DNA of 41,830 bases from Phycisphaerales bacterium (GCA_016764015.1 JAESSR010000005.1:1-41830); one strand, 5' to 3'; positions 8,375 to 17,928 are shown, counted from the stretch's first letter. Made by a program: numbers and translations. Notes: generated by a model not told the origin, from the sequence alone.

Positions 8375-9808
8375 TTAGCCCTCTGAATCTGGATCAGTTT
8401 CATCTTCAGCGAACTCATCATCGAGTTGGCTGTCTTCTTCATAAGTCTCTTCGTACTCAGGTTCAGGCTCAACGCCTCCGAGTTGATCGAGCCGGACTGC
8501 GGTCGCTTCGATTTTCTCGCCTTCATCGCCCCGAATTCCTGCTCGACGGAGTGCTGATGCAGCGCCTTGGTATGCTTCATTGGTGAGTTCGTCGGTCTCA
8601 ACTTGTGATTGGGCTGCAGCTTGGGCCATCGAAGCCCAGTTGCCCGCGAGACCAGCCTCATCGATTGCGTTGTAGAGAATCGCAGCTTCTGCGTAGCCGT
8701 TGGCTTGGCGGGCGTAGCACTCAGCGAGGGTTTGCTGGGCGGATGCCTTTGAGAGCGAAGCAATCTGCTTGGTGACGGAGTTCGCATCGCGGAATGCCGA
8801 GAGCGACGAGCGGATCAGTGAGGTTGCCTTGTCATTGGCTGAAACCACCTCGTTCTCACGGAACTCGGTGTAGTTGGCGACCGCTTCTTCGATCATCTTG
8901 GCGGATGCCGATGCTGCATCACGGGCTTGGCGTGCGTCGTTCTGGCTTGAAACATCCCGCTCATTGAGCTCGTCGCGTGCGTCTTTGAGCAGCGCAACCT
9001 GTGAGCTGGCTTTGTTGACATTGAGCTCGGTTTCTGTTGCACTCGGACGGAGCTGAGCGGCGACGCCTTCGATGCGGATTGCTTCGAGCTTGTAGCCGTC
9101 GGCTCTGAGTGTGTGCTCACGAACGCGGACCACAATCTCTGCTGCTCGCATCGCGTTGACCTGGGCGATCTGCAGATCCAGTGCACCCGCCTGATTGCGT
9201 TCATTGGATGATTTCGTCCGTAGATCATTAATTTGTGTATCAAGATCAGCAATTTTGGCATCGATGGTGTCGCGTTCGGCGGTATAGCTTGCGATATCGT
9301 CTTGGCGGAGTGCGAGGAGCATTTCGATCTCTGCGAGTTCAGCGGAGGGATCAAACAAGCCGGCGGCCTTCGAGATCGCATCCATCGTGAGCCACTCATT
9401 GAGCATCCCACGGATCACGCGTGCTTGCTGTAATGATTGTGTTTCAGTCTTTGACGCATCGATCGATGCCAACGATGCTTGCCCGAGCCGAGAGAGTCCA
9501 AGCGTGATGGCAGCAGCTTCGGCGTATCCGTCCTCGCTGCCTGCAAACTCGGAGACAAGAGCCTCTGTTTCGCGATAGGCCGTTGCTGAATATGAAGGAG
9601 TTGCGGTCGAGTCACCCGCAGCGATCACACTGAATGAACGACCTGCTTCCTTGACCGCGGCTTGTGCATCGTCCGACTTGGAACACCCAGAAACACCAGC
9701 CATGGCAATCAGGGCGATTGCAGACACAACTTTGGTGGTTCGTCGGAGCGAAGTTGATGTCTGATTGTTCATATTGGTCATATTGTTCATTCTGATCATG
9801 TTGGGCAT
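8375..9808 (-). CDS. Coiled-coil lipoprotein, unknown function
   Basis: A 477-residue predicted lipoprotein. After an unusual Met/Asn-rich start (MNNMTNMNNQ) comes a signal peptide with core VVSAIALIAMAGVSGC; Cys42 is the lipidation site. The body is strongly helical and rich in Ala, Glu, Asp, Lys and Ser, with likely coiled coil at about residues 165-215 (a stretch ending in DAKIADLDTQINDLRTKSS) and again at 270-330. The last about 35 residues are acidic (EPEPEYEETYEEDSQLDDEF). ATG 9808 has AGGA six bases upstream. It lies 75 bp before the reductase start on the same strand. No enzymatic motif is seen; a structural or periplasmic scaffold role is plausible only. Confidence 0.75.
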   Translation of the reverse strand: MPNMIRMNNMTNMNNQTSTSLRRTTKVVSAIALIAMAGVSGCSKSDDAQAAVKEAGRSFSVIAAGDSTATPSYSATAYRETEALVSEFAGSEDGYAEAAAITLGLSRLGQASLASIDASKTETQSLQQARVIRGMLNEWLTMDAISKAAGLFDPSAELAEIEMLLALRQDDIASYTAERDTIDAKIADLDTQINDLRTKSSNERNQAGALDLQIAQVNAMRAAEIVVRVREHTLRADGYKLEAIRIEGVAAQLRPSATETELNVNKASSQVALLKDARDELNERDVSSQNDARQARDAASASAKMIEEAVANYTEFRENEVVSANDKATSLIRSSLSAFRDANSVTKQIASLSKASAQQTLAECYARQANGYAEAAILYNAIDEAGLAGNWASMAQAAAQSQVETDELTNEAYQGAASALRRAGIRGDEGEKIEATAVRLDQLGGVEPEPEYEETYEEDSQLDDEFAEDETDPDSEG

Positions 9809-9939
9809 TGTGAGTCCTATTCACTATCTCAAACGAAGCGAACACATAAAGCGTTCAAACCGGATGTGGTCGTATTTCGGGGTACAAACCGATCGAGAAA
9901 CACGACACCCATCGTAGCACACCGGGGGATACAAATGTA

Positions 9940-11400
9940 TTAGGGCTTGAGTTCAGGTGTTGAAGGATTGGATGATGAGGGGGAGTCAGATTCGGGTTTC
10001 GATTGGGGTCGGTACTCGAATGGATACTCAGGGCGAGGCTGATACATCGAGTTGATCCATTCAATTGCCTCACGGTACTTCCGATCGCGCGTGGATCGAA
10101 AAATAGGCCGGAACCCGCGTCCGGGGTAGCCTTTGGGGATTTCTGGATGAGGCGAAAGCGAGCCAGTCCTTGGTAAACCTATTTGGAGCAAAGGCGAGCG
10201 TTCAGGGTCTTCAAAGTTGATCAGCATCAGTCCATTTTCAAGTGTGTAGTGCTCAAGAATAAACAGGTTTGAATAGGAGGTTTCGTCGGAGTTCGGGCGG
10301 GTATTGAGGAGTTTGAATGCTCCCGCATCTGGGCCCCCATGACATCGCGTTGAGGCGCAAGCATTGATAATCCAACCACGCTGGGAATGGACGCTCTGTT
10401 TGAACATGCTGACCGATGCCGGGTCTTCGAGCACCTCGATCTGATTGTACAAATCACGAGCCTTGAGTGAGAAGACAATTTTGAGTTTTTCGATCTCACG
10501 AAGACGGAATATTTTGTTGCGTTCGTTCTCGTTGGGTGAGAACTCGTTGGGCTTGCGTTGCATTAAAATCCGTAATACCTCGTCGGGAACACGCAGCTTT
10601 GGCGGATCACTCAGATCGATCTCATAGACCCGAAGCAAGTTGATTTGCTCTGTTGTCAGCGGCTCAAAGGTGTTTCGGAGCGGACGCTTCGAGCGTTTGG
10701 GCTTGGTTGGTTTGATTTGATCGGTGATTTTGTCAGCGTTTTGGGATGATGTGTTCGCCTCGTTGGGGGTTGCCTGAGAGAGCTTGACGAACTCGCTGAG
10801 CCAGGTATGCAAGAGCTTAGCCCTTGCGTTGGACGGGTCATCGATCAGCAGGGAGTTGAGTTCTTTGAGCGCGAGGCTGTAGGCTTTGCGGGATCGGAGC
10901 CATTCGGTGAGCACCAGCCGGGCGTCGTAGTCGTCGTCTGGGATTGCTGAACGCATTTGCTCATACCGTTGTAAGACAGGGGGCAAAATGGTGACCGCAG
11001 CGACCTGATCGCGTTGAAAAGTGGTATTGATCCCGTTGATCCCGATGACCACGATAAGCGAGTCTTCGCGGATGAACTCGCCGGTGATTCGTCTGCCGGT
11101 GTTGAGCAGAATAATGCACTCGCGCATCATTATGTCAGCATCTGGATTGAGCTCATTTTTCGGCTCAAAGGATGTACTCATATCTATGGATGTTTGATAG
11201 CTGCTGAGATAGTTGCTGGACTGGATATTTGAGTTTGGAGCGTTGGTGTGAGTGCTGTTGATTCTGGTCGCATAAGTTGCGACTCCGGCGAATAACAGAC
11301 CCAATGCCAAACCCAATGCGAGCCCCGAGCGGAGAATCAGTATCGGGCGGGTCTGTTGGGTGACTTGGGATGATTTGGGCGAGTGTGTGTGGATGGTCAT
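9940..11400 (-). CDS. Membrane-anchored protein with CX4CH heme-like motif
   Basis: A 486-residue protein with one N-terminal transmembrane anchor (LILRSGLALGLALGLLFAGV, residues 21-40) and a large exported part. Residues 90-140 hold a small beta domain (CIILLNTGRRITGEFIRED). Residues 155-205 are helical and TPR-like. A basic linker follows (PTKPKRSKRP at 231-240). Around 348-356 is CASTRCHGG: two cysteines four residues apart, followed by His, resembling the CX4CH heme c site of some multiheme cytochromes and located in a short cytochrome-like module. The tail is Pro/Ser-rich. I do not recognise a named family. The gene is followed by about 130 bp without genes, then the lipoprotein gene on the same strand. 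Confidence 0.75.
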   Translation of the reverse strand: MTIHTHSPKSSQVTQQTRPILILRSGLALGLALGLLFAGVATYATRINSTHTNAPNSNIQSSNYLSSYQTSIDMSTSFEPKNELNPDADIMMRECIILLNTGRRITGEFIREDSLIVVIGINGINTTFQRDQVAAVTILPPVLQRYEQMRSAIPDDDYDARLVLTEWLRSRKAYSLALKELNSLLIDDPSNARAKLLHTWLSEFVKLSQATPNEANTSSQNADKITDQIKPTKPKRSKRPLRNTFEPLTTEQINLLRVYEIDLSDPPKLRVPDEVLRILMQRKPNEFSPNENERNKIFRLREIEKLKIVFSLKARDLYNQIEVLEDPASVSMFKQSVHSQRGWIINACASTRCHGGPDAGAFKLLNTRPNSDETSYSNLFILEHYTLENGLMLINFEDPERSPLLQIGLPRTGSLSPHPEIPKGYPGRGFRPIFRSTRDRKYREAIEWINSMYQPRPEYPFEYRPQSKPESDSPSSSNPSTPELKP

Positions 11401-11531
11401 GGGCGGTATTGTGCGCGTCGAAGTTGGCAGCGTCTACATCGAAGCTGTCGATACATGAATATACCACATGATACGGGCTTTGGTTCCGTATGGATCAGTG
11501 AGTCACCCAAAGTTGATGGATCAATGTCAAA

Positions 11532-13175
11532 CTAGGCTGCCTGCTGGAGATCATCGTTCTGATCTGGAAGATCGAGATTCGGCTGATCAATACCGGATTC
11601 ATCGGGTAGAGTTTCACCAGAACTCTCATCATCAGTACCATCAGCCTCAAGCTCAGGGCGTGGGGGCGTGACCATGAGCACCCGATTGTCGCTTCTCACT
11701 TTGGCAACCGTGTTGAGCGGAACTGACTGAGCATTCCTGATGATGATCGGTTCGGAGTGTTCATCGAGATCGATGATGAGCTCGCCTTTGACATCTTTCT
11801 CAAAGTACACCCGATAACCGGGGAGCCAGAGCTCGCTCTTTGCATATATAGCAGATCGCACGGTGAATCGATGGGATGTGTGCGCTTTGTGAATCTGACG
11901 CAGTCGACAGATCGCGTTTTGGAGGGCGAGCTGCTGTTTGCTCAAGAGTGCGATCTCGGATTCCATGTCCCTGATCTGTTCTCTTTGTATTTCAGATGGC
12001 TTACCCATGCTCTCTTTGGATATTTCAAGTTCCTGAATGTGCTTGGTCATCGAGGCTGTGATCTGTGCATGGAGTCCATTGGCGATGGCGAGCTTTTCTT
12101 CGATTTTGGGGAGGGACCCGATGATGATATCGGTTTCGACCCCTTGCTCAGAGCCAACCGAGTACACGACGCCGCCGTTGTTCGCCCAGGTCTCGCCGCC
12201 ACGCACCACAGCGAGGGGCGATTGGATCGAGCCGGCGACCGAGAGGTGGCAGTTGGTGATTTCCTTTGCGATTTCACAATCGCCACCGATCGTTGCGTGT
12301 ACGCCGTCGATGTACTTTGCAATCAAGTTTCTACCCGTTGTAATGGTGCCGATCTTGCGTCCAGCCATCCCGTTCTTGAGCTCGATGTCCTTTGCAGAGT
12401 CAAGAAATGCTGCCTGAACGAGCTTATGGATTTCGATATTGCCTTGGGATTTGACAGTGAACTGGTCGTGGACGCCATCGTGGACGATGACATCGTTGGG
12501 AAAATCAATATTCCCCGTCGTGAAATCGACGCTGTTCGAGATGTCGAGTGTATCGAGTACCTTGACATCTTTGGCATCATAGATGAACTGTCCATTGATG
12601 AGAGAATGAATGTTGCCATCAGAACTCACAGAGAATGAATCATCATCGAGTTCGAAAAGCACGATCTCTTGGACCGCGAGGATTGGTTCGCCGGTGAGTT
12701 CAAACCCGTCTTCGCCTGCAACTTCATCCATGATCTGCCCGATGTGCTCACCCTTTGAGACGATGAGAAACGGGCTCTGGTCATGAAAGTTTATCGCTTG
12801 GTCTTCATCCTCAATACCTTTGGGTGATTCATTGTCGCATGATTTTTGGCGATTTGTGATCGCTTCGATTTGTGATTCGATGTGCTCAGCGTATCTGATA
12901 AATGAGTTTCTGCCGAAGACGGCGGGTTTGCCGCGGGCGATGACCATTTCATGCAAGTTGGTTGGGTCAGCCTTTGTCTCATCAGCAAGGCGTGCGATTT
13001 CATCGTCAAGAATACAGCGATCGGCGATGCCTTGGGCATCGATGAACGCTCTGAGCGAATCTCGTGTAATTGATTCACATTCCGGATCTGGATTGATTCG
13101 GAGAGCAGCATTAAACTTATCCGCACTGATATTGAGCGTGAATAAATGGTCAAACTTGGGTTCTTGAGATTCCAC
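11532..13175 (-). CDS. fapA: FapA-family (DUF342) protein
   Basis: A 547-residue cytoplasmic protein of the DUF342/FapA family, named from flagellar assembly protein A of Vibrio. The N-terminal part (to about 150) is helical. The conserved core begins near VSKGEHIGQIMDEVAGEDG and continues through repeated beta-helix-like segments such as VDFTTGNIDFPNDVIVHDG and FTVKSQGNIEIHKLVQAAFL. A coiled coil (residues about 390-435) and a C-terminal beta region follow. GTG 13175 is preferred as the start because GAGGA lies seven bases upstream; the frame is open to a TTG at 13196. It is the last gene of the chemosensory operon, 47 bp after cheY. In other bacteria FapA affects polar localisation of flagellar regulators, so it ties this operon to cell-pole or surface-motility functions. 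Confidence 0.88.
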   Translation of the reverse strand: MESQEPKFDHLFTLNISADKFNAALRINPDPECESITRDSLRAFIDAQGIADRCILDDEIARLADETKADPTNLHEMVIARGKPAVFGRNSFIRYAEHIESQIEAITNRQKSCDNESPKGIEDEDQAINFHDQSPFLIVSKGEHIGQIMDEVAGEDGFELTGEPILAVQEIVLFELDDDSFSVSSDGNIHSLINGQFIYDAKDVKVLDTLDISNSVDFTTGNIDFPNDVIVHDGVHDQFTVKSQGNIEIHKLVQAAFLDSAKDIELKNGMAGRKIGTITTGRNLIAKYIDGVHATIGGDCEIAKEITNCHLSVAGSIQSPLAVVRGGETWANNGGVVYSVGSEQGVETDIIIGSLPKIEEKLAIANGLHAQITASMTKHIQELEISKESMGKPSEIQREQIRDMESEIALLSKQQLALQNAICRLRQIHKAHTSHRFTVRSAIYAKSELWLPGYRVYFEKDVKGELIIDLDEHSEPIIIRNAQSVPLNTVAKVRSDNRVLMVTPPRPELEADGTDDESSGETLPDESGIDQPNLDLPDQNDDLQQAA

Positions 13176-13222
13176 GGGAGAGTCCTCGCAACCCAAGATG
13201 CTTTGGGTTGTTCAAGGCTTTA

Positions 13223-13594
13223 CTAGCTAGCGCCACACTTGGCGAGCGTTTCAGAGATTCGCTCGCTGAGCAGGTCGGGCGTGAATGGTTTGACAACATA
13301 GTTGTTGACCCCGGCCTTGATCGCTTCGATCACTCGGCTTTTTTCAGCTTCGGTCGTGACCATGATCAATGGCGTTGTCTTGTCCTTCTCACGGAAGGTC
13401 TTGACGAAGGTCAAGCCGTCCATGACGGGCATGTTCCAATCGACAAGGCACAGGTCTGGCTTGAAGGCGTCGATCTTGCCCAGGGCATCCTGCCCGTCGC
13501 AAGCTTCTTCGAGATCGGTGTATCCGAGCTGCTTGAGTACGGATTTTTGAATATTACGCATTGTCTTTGAGTCGTCGATCAAAAGGATTCGCAT
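13223..13594 (-). CDS. cheY: CheY-type response regulator
   Basis: A 123-residue single receiver domain. The acidic pair Asp7/Asp8 (LLIDDS), the phosphoacceptor Asp52 in LVDWNMPVMDG, Thr80 (VTTEAEK) and Lys102 (VVKPF) are all present, so it should be phosphorylated by the operon's CheA. There is no output domain, so it acts by protein-protein contact at a motor or other effector. It lies between cheX, which should dephosphorylate it, and fapA. The start ATG 13594 is preceded by AAGGAGCATACC, an ideal ribosome-binding site. The effector is unknown from this window. Confidence 0.96.
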   Translation of the reverse strand: MRILLIDDSKTMRNIQKSVLKQLGYTDLEEACDGQDALGKIDAFKPDLCLVDWNMPVMDGLTFVKTFREKDKTTPLIMVTTEAEKSRVIEAIKAGVNNYVVKPFTPDLLSERISETLAKCGAS

Positions 13595-13630
13595 TGGTAT
13601 GCTCCTTGGTATATGTGCTTTGCAGTGGGT

Positions 13631-14125
13631 TTAGGCTGCGGTGGAGTTGGTGTTTGTTGCTTCGATGACTGTTTCGCGGAGTGCGACTTCGAGGACAACC
13701 TCGCCGCAGTCTGTATGACAAGGGATCACCACGCATGGGACTCCTGCGCCTGATGAGACACGATGCCCGGCTCCGATGACGACTGATGGGCATGAGATCG
13801 AAACGGCCTTGCGTTGGAACTCGGCTTTGGCGTTGCCCGAGATCATATTGATCAACTCGCCAATCGCATCGGCGAAGTCGTCAGAATCGGCATCCATTTC
13901 CATCCCGGTGAACAGGGTGACGATGGATTCTGCGGTATCCGAAGGCATCGAGAGCACGATCGTGCCCGTCATTTCGCCAGATACACCGATAATGCCTGAG
14001 ACATCGTGGGTAGTCTTTGAATCGGTTTTAATGCGTGGTTCCCCGATTTCGACGGGCAACTGGAACATCGTGCTGAAGACATTCTGAATTGATGTCATGA
14101 AAGGTGTGATATAACTGGCGTCCAT
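13631..14125 (-). CDS. cheX: CheX-type CheY-P phosphatase
   Basis: A 164-residue protein of the CheC/CheX/FliY phosphatase superfamily. The single helix motif E-x-x-N (Glu90, Asn93 in IGELINMISGNAK), which inserts into the CheY active site, is intact. Beta strands with SGIIGVSGEMTGTIVLSMP and a C-terminal VVLEVALRE segment match the family. One motif copy with this length fits CheX better than CheC, which carries two. It should terminate the signal by dephosphorylating the CheY encoded 36 bp downstream. ATG 14125 is preceded by AAGGAGCAATCAA, a strong ribosome-binding site. It sits between cheA and cheY. Confidence 0.88.
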   Translation of the reverse strand: MDASYITPFMTSIQNVFSTMFQLPVEIGEPRIKTDSKTTHDVSGIIGVSGEMTGTIVLSMPSDTAESIVTLFTGMEMDADSDDFADAIGELINMISGNAKAEFQRKAVSISCPSVVIGAGHRVSSGAGVPCVVIPCHTDCGEVVLEVALRETVIEATNTNSTAA

Positions 14126-14173
14126 TTGATTGCTCCTTAGTCGGTGCCGGTTGGTGTGAATGCTGAACTTGGA

Positions 14174-16504
14174 TTAATGTGCTGCGCAGGCTGTGGATCG
14201 TGAACTTCGTGAGAGTTTCATAAGCTCGGCGACATCCATGATGAGGCTCACGCCGCCATCATTTCGGACTGTTGCCCCTGAGATTGGACCTTCGCATTGA
14301 ACGCCATCGAGTGGTTTGACGACGATTTCTTGCTGTCCGATCATGCGTGAGACACGCAAGCCGATGATTTTCTGATTGAATGAGATTACGACGACGAAGT
14401 TTTCATCGAGCCGATTTTCGAGCGGCACTTTGAACACTTCTTGTGAACTAATGAGCGGATAGACCTGCCCGCGTAGATGGATCACAGGCTCGTCGCCGAG
14501 CTCGGAGATCATTTCTGGGGTTGGATGGACAATCTCGGTGATACATGTCAGCGGGATGGCGAAGGCTTCATCAGAAACCGCGACCATCATCGCGGGCATA
14601 ATCGCGATGGTGAGTGGTATTGAGATATGAATCGTCGTGCCTTCGCCGGGGGCGGACTCGATCGAAATACTGCCCTTGAGCTTGCTTTCGATATTGGTTC
14701 GTACGACATCCATGCCTACGCCTCGCCCGGAGAGATCCGAGACCTGCTCAGCTGTGGAGAATCCTGGTTCGAGGATGAACCGGAAGACTTCTTCGTTTGA
14801 GAGTGTTGGGAGTTGCTCCGCGGACACAAGCCCTTTTTCGACAGCCTTGTTTCCAATAACCTCGCGGTTGAGTCCTTTGCCGTTGTCAACGATCTTGACT
14901 GTCACATGGCTGCCATCGTGCCCGGCGATGAGCGTGATGGTTCCGGTTTCATCTTTGCCTGCAGCCAACCGGTCTGCAGGCATCTCGATGCCGTGATCGG
15001 CACTGTTGCGAAGAAGATGGACCATCGGATCACCGAGTTCTTCGATGACGGACTTATCGACCTCGGTGTCTCCACCGATGACCTCGAGCTGCATCTTTTT
15101 GTCGGTCTTGGACGCCAAGTCTCGGATGAGTCGTGGGCATTTTCCAAAGAGCTTGTCGAGCGGCTGCATCCGTGTACGCATCACTGCGAGCTGGATATCG
15201 CCTGTCACTCGATCAAGTGTCGATGCGGTGATTTCCATTTGTTCGATTAGGTCCGCATCGGATTGGGTTCGCCCGATGTCTTCTGACATCGCGCCGATCC
15301 GGTTCTTCTGGAGTACTAACTCGCCGACAAGGTTCATCAATGATTCGAGTCGTGAAACCTCGACACGGATGGTCTGCTCGATCGGATTCATTGTGTTTTT
15401 AGCAGTTGCCTTTGATCCGGAGGCAGGCGATTTGGATTCAGTGATCGTTGACTTCGATGTGTCGGGTGATGATGCGATTGCTGCTGAATCATTGTTGTCG
15501 TCTAACTGGTCGTTTTTGGGTGTATCACCGAATGGGATGCCATCGGTGTGCAACGCGGTGTGCGGGTCACAATCCGCGATTAGAACACCTTCTTCGAGCT
15601 CAACACCCTGGGAAGATTTGCTCAAGCGATCGAGCAATGTGTTTGTTTCCCAACTGATAACCTGCTGATTAATCAACTCTTTGGTTTGCTCTGCAACGAG
15701 CAAGCAGATGGCGTGGAGCCGTGGGGTCATCTGGGCGATGTGCTCGTCTGAGAGAGAATCGATGCCTTCAATCGCTGCGACCAAAGCGTTGGCCAATGCG
15801 CCCACTTCTTTGATCTCGAAGAAATCAACGGTGCGAGCAACATCCTCGAACAGGTCAGTGATTGCGGCGGCTGCCGATCCTCGCGTTGTTTCGTCTGAAA
15901 GCTCCCCGAGTTTGGCGATCGCTTGGTTCAGAGTATCGTCGATATCGATGGCCAGATGCTCGATCAGATCAAGCTTTGAAGAATCAAATGTGATCGATTG
16001 GACAGTTCTGCCGTCGGTGTGATTGTCTTGAGATAATTGTGCCTGAGTGTTTGCGTCAGACTCAGAAGCATTTAGTTGCTCGTCAGCGTCTTGGGTATCA
16101 TCAAGAGACCCGCCATTGCCCAAAATTGTGAGCTTGTTGATGAGTTCAGGGGCTGCAGCTGTCAGTTCCATATTGCCCTCGGCAAGTTCCTCGAACTGAA
16201 TTTTCAGAATGTCAATCGCGTCGAGGAGCAGATCCATCTCGGCTTTTCCGATGATCAGATCGCCATTGCGTGCGGTGTTGAGTGCGCTCTCTGAACAATG
16301 TGCAATCGTAACAAGGTTGGTCAGTGCGAGGAACGAGGCGCTGCCCTTGATGGTGTGCAGTGCTCGGAAAATCTGATTGAGCAGTTCAAGGTCTTCTGGT
16401 TCTGATTCGAGGACGACAAGATCGCCTTCGAGTTGTTCGAGAAGCTCTCCTGATTCGGTCAGGAAGTCCTGCATAATTTCTGGGTCAAAGTCGTAGACGC
16501 TCAT
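14174..16504 (-). CDS. cheA: Chemotaxis histidine kinase CheA
   Basis: A 776-residue CheA. The HPt domain carries the phosphorylated His50 (RALHTIKGSASF). Residues about 175-300 are a second helical block of HPt-like size without the HTIKGS motif, followed by a Ser/Asp-rich linker (310-372). The dimerisation domain starts near SRLESLMNLVGELV (384-397). The ATPase domain has the N box HLLRNSADHG (496-505), G1 DNGKG (540-544) and G2 GRGVGMD (593-599). A CheW-like regulatory domain occupies about 635-765. The start lies 3 bp after the cheR stop. It phosphorylates CheY and CheB in response to receptors, none of which are encoded here. There is no C-terminal receiver. Confidence 0.96.
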   Translation of the reverse strand: MSVYDFDPEIMQDFLTESGELLEQLEGDLVVLESEPEDLELLNQIFRALHTIKGSASFLALTNLVTIAHCSESALNTARNGDLIIGKAEMDLLLDAIDILKIQFEELAEGNMELTAAAPELINKLTILGNGGSLDDTQDADEQLNASESDANTQAQLSQDNHTDGRTVQSITFDSSKLDLIEHLAIDIDDTLNQAIAKLGELSDETTRGSAAAAITDLFEDVARTVDFFEIKEVGALANALVAAIEGIDSLSDEHIAQMTPRLHAICLLVAEQTKELINQQVISWETNTLLDRLSKSSQGVELEEGVLIADCDPHTALHTDGIPFGDTPKNDQLDDNNDSAAIASSPDTSKSTITESKSPASGSKATAKNTMNPIEQTIRVEVSRLESLMNLVGELVLQKNRIGAMSEDIGRTQSDADLIEQMEITASTLDRVTGDIQLAVMRTRMQPLDKLFGKCPRLIRDLASKTDKKMQLEVIGGDTEVDKSVIEELGDPMVHLLRNSADHGIEMPADRLAAGKDETGTITLIAGHDGSHVTVKIVDNGKGLNREVIGNKAVEKGLVSAEQLPTLSNEEVFRFILEPGFSTAEQVSDLSGRGVGMDVVRTNIESKLKGSISIESAPGEGTTIHISIPLTIAIMPAMMVAVSDEAFAIPLTCITEIVHPTPEMISELGDEPVIHLRGQVYPLISSQEVFKVPLENRLDENFVVVISFNQKIIGLRVSRMIGQQEIVVKPLDGVQCEGPISGATVRNDGGVSLIMDVAELMKLSRSSRSTACAAH

Positions 16505-16506
16505 GT

Positions 16507-17376
16507 TCAGCTCCCCTTGGTTGCGAGATATTCGGTTTTCTGATAGCAGAAACCCTGCGGGATTGGGAGCTGCTCAAATGTGTCGGTCAATGCTTTAATG
16601 CGTTCGGAGTGACCGATAAAGAGGGTGCCGTCGCTGTCGAGCTGCTTGTCAAACATGGAGATCACATCTCGTTTCATCTCGTCGTCGAAGTAGATCAACA
16701 CATTTCGGCAGAAGATAACATCCCAGGTGCCGTGTCGGCGGGCAGCCATGCGGTCCTTGAGATTGTGCTTCTCAAAGTTGACCATCGAACGGATGGTGTC
16801 GTTGAGTAGGAAGTCTCGCCCGTCTTCTTTGAAGTACCGATCCTTCATCAGGCTCGGTGTGGTGCGGACAGCGTACGAGTTGTACTTGCCGCCTTGGGCG
16901 ACCTTGAGTGCTTTTTCAGAGATGTCTGTGCCCAGAATCTCGATCCGCCAATCGCTCAAGCGGACGCCGAGTGTGCGGTGGAGGAGCATCGCGATGGTGA
17001 ATGGTTCTTCACCGGTCGAACAAGCTGCCGACCAGATCCGGAGCCGTTTTTTCGATGCACGAGCTTCAAGAAGATCTGGTAAGATACTTGATTCAAAGAC
17101 ATCAAGCTGGGCATCGTTGCGGAAGAAGCTCGTTTCGTTGATGGTGATGCGATTGAACATCTCCTGAAACTCTTCGGTCTGGTACGGGCCCATCGTGAGG
17201 TACGAGATGTACTGGTCAAAGTCTTCCATATCAAGCTCGGCGATCCGATGCGAGAGCCGAGATTCGATGATGTACTTCTTCGTATCCGGGAAATGGATTC
17301 CGGATCGATCATAAATAATCTTGGCCATTCGAGTGAACTGATCGGTGCTCATTTTGATTTTGTTTGCTGTGCTCAT
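16507..17376 (-). CDS. cheR: Chemotaxis protein methyltransferase CheR
   Basis: A 289-residue enzyme that methylates glutamates on chemoreceptors using S-adenosylmethionine. Motifs are NETSFFRNDAQ (substrate and N-domain loop), the SAM-binding WSAACSTGEEPFT, EILGTDISEKAL, and FCRNVLIYFD followed by GHSERI. Length and motif order are standard. It lies between cheW and cheA in the same operon. ATG 17376 is used; a second Met eight codons downstream is possible, and neither has a strong Shine-Dalgarno sequence. Its presence with CheB means the pathway adapts by receptor methylation, so methylatable receptors must exist elsewhere in the genome. Confidence 0.95.
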   Translation of the reverse strand: MSTANKIKMSTDQFTRMAKIIYDRSGIHFPDTKKYIIESRLSHRIAELDMEDFDQYISYLTMGPYQTEEFQEMFNRITINETSFFRNDAQLDVFESSILPDLLEARASKKRLRIWSAACSTGEEPFTIAMLLHRTLGVRLSDWRIEILGTDISEKALKVAQGGKYNSYAVRTTPSLMKDRYFKEDGRDFLLNDTIRSMVNFEKHNLKDRMAARRHGTWDVIFCRNVLIYFDDEMKRDVISMFDKQLDSDGTLFIGHSERIKALTDTFEQLPIPQGFCYQKTEYLATKGS

Positions 17377-17430
17377 ATCAGGAATACTTTCTCAATGTCA
17401 AATAATGCGAATATGCGTTCAATATTTGAA

Positions 17431-17928
17431 TCAGGCAGCGCGTTTGTTTGCGTTTTCGAGGGCACTCAAGTGCTCTGGCGAGAGCAGGTTGTCGAGATCA
17501 AGCAAGATCAGGAGTTCCTCGTCGAGCTTGGCAACGCCACGGACATAGCTTGAATCTATTGATGTGCTCATCAACGGCGTGGGTTCAATAATTGAGTTGT
17601 CGATCAGCAATACGCGTTGAACCGAATCAACAATGAATCCGACAGTTGAGCCTGCGACATCAACCACGATAATCCGTGAGTCTTCATTGATTTCTGCCGC
17701 GGGTATCCCAAACTGACTCCGCAGGTTGAGGACAGGAATAATCCGTCCGCGAAGGTTAATAACACCTTCGATACCATCTGAGCTCTGAGGCACCTTGGTC
17801 AGCGACATCATCCGGTTGATCTCTTGGACACTGAGGATATTGACTGCGAAAAGCTCTTCGCCGACGGTGAAGCTCACGAGTTGTAGCTGCTCGCCAGATT
17901 GTTCACTGAGCATTGATTCGTGTTGCAT
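17431..17928 (-). CDS. cheW: Chemotaxis coupling protein CheW
   Basis: A 165-residue CheW that links receptors to CheA. The protein shows the two-subdomain SH3-like pattern: LVSFTVGEELFAVNILSVQE, IEGVINLRGRIIPVLNLR (the most conserved family stretch), VGFIVDSVQRVLLI and the closing ELLILLDLDNLLS. ATG 17928 has GAGGA nine bases upstream. It is the second gene of the operon, 100 bp after cheB and 54 bp before cheR. Nothing is truncated. Confidence 0.95.
   Translation of the reverse strand: MQHESMLSEQSGEQLQLVSFTVGEELFAVNILSVQEINRMMSLTKVPQSSDGIEGVINLRGRIIPVLNLRSQFGIPAAEINEDSRIIVVDVAGSTVGFIVDSVQRVLLIDNSIIEPTPLMSTSIDSSYVRGVAKLDEELLILLDLDNLLSPEHLSALENANKRAA

Noticed and set aside
11757..12638. Plus-strand open frame (293 codons) opposite fapA
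   Set aside because: It is a shadow of the fapA frame; the protein shows no family pattern.
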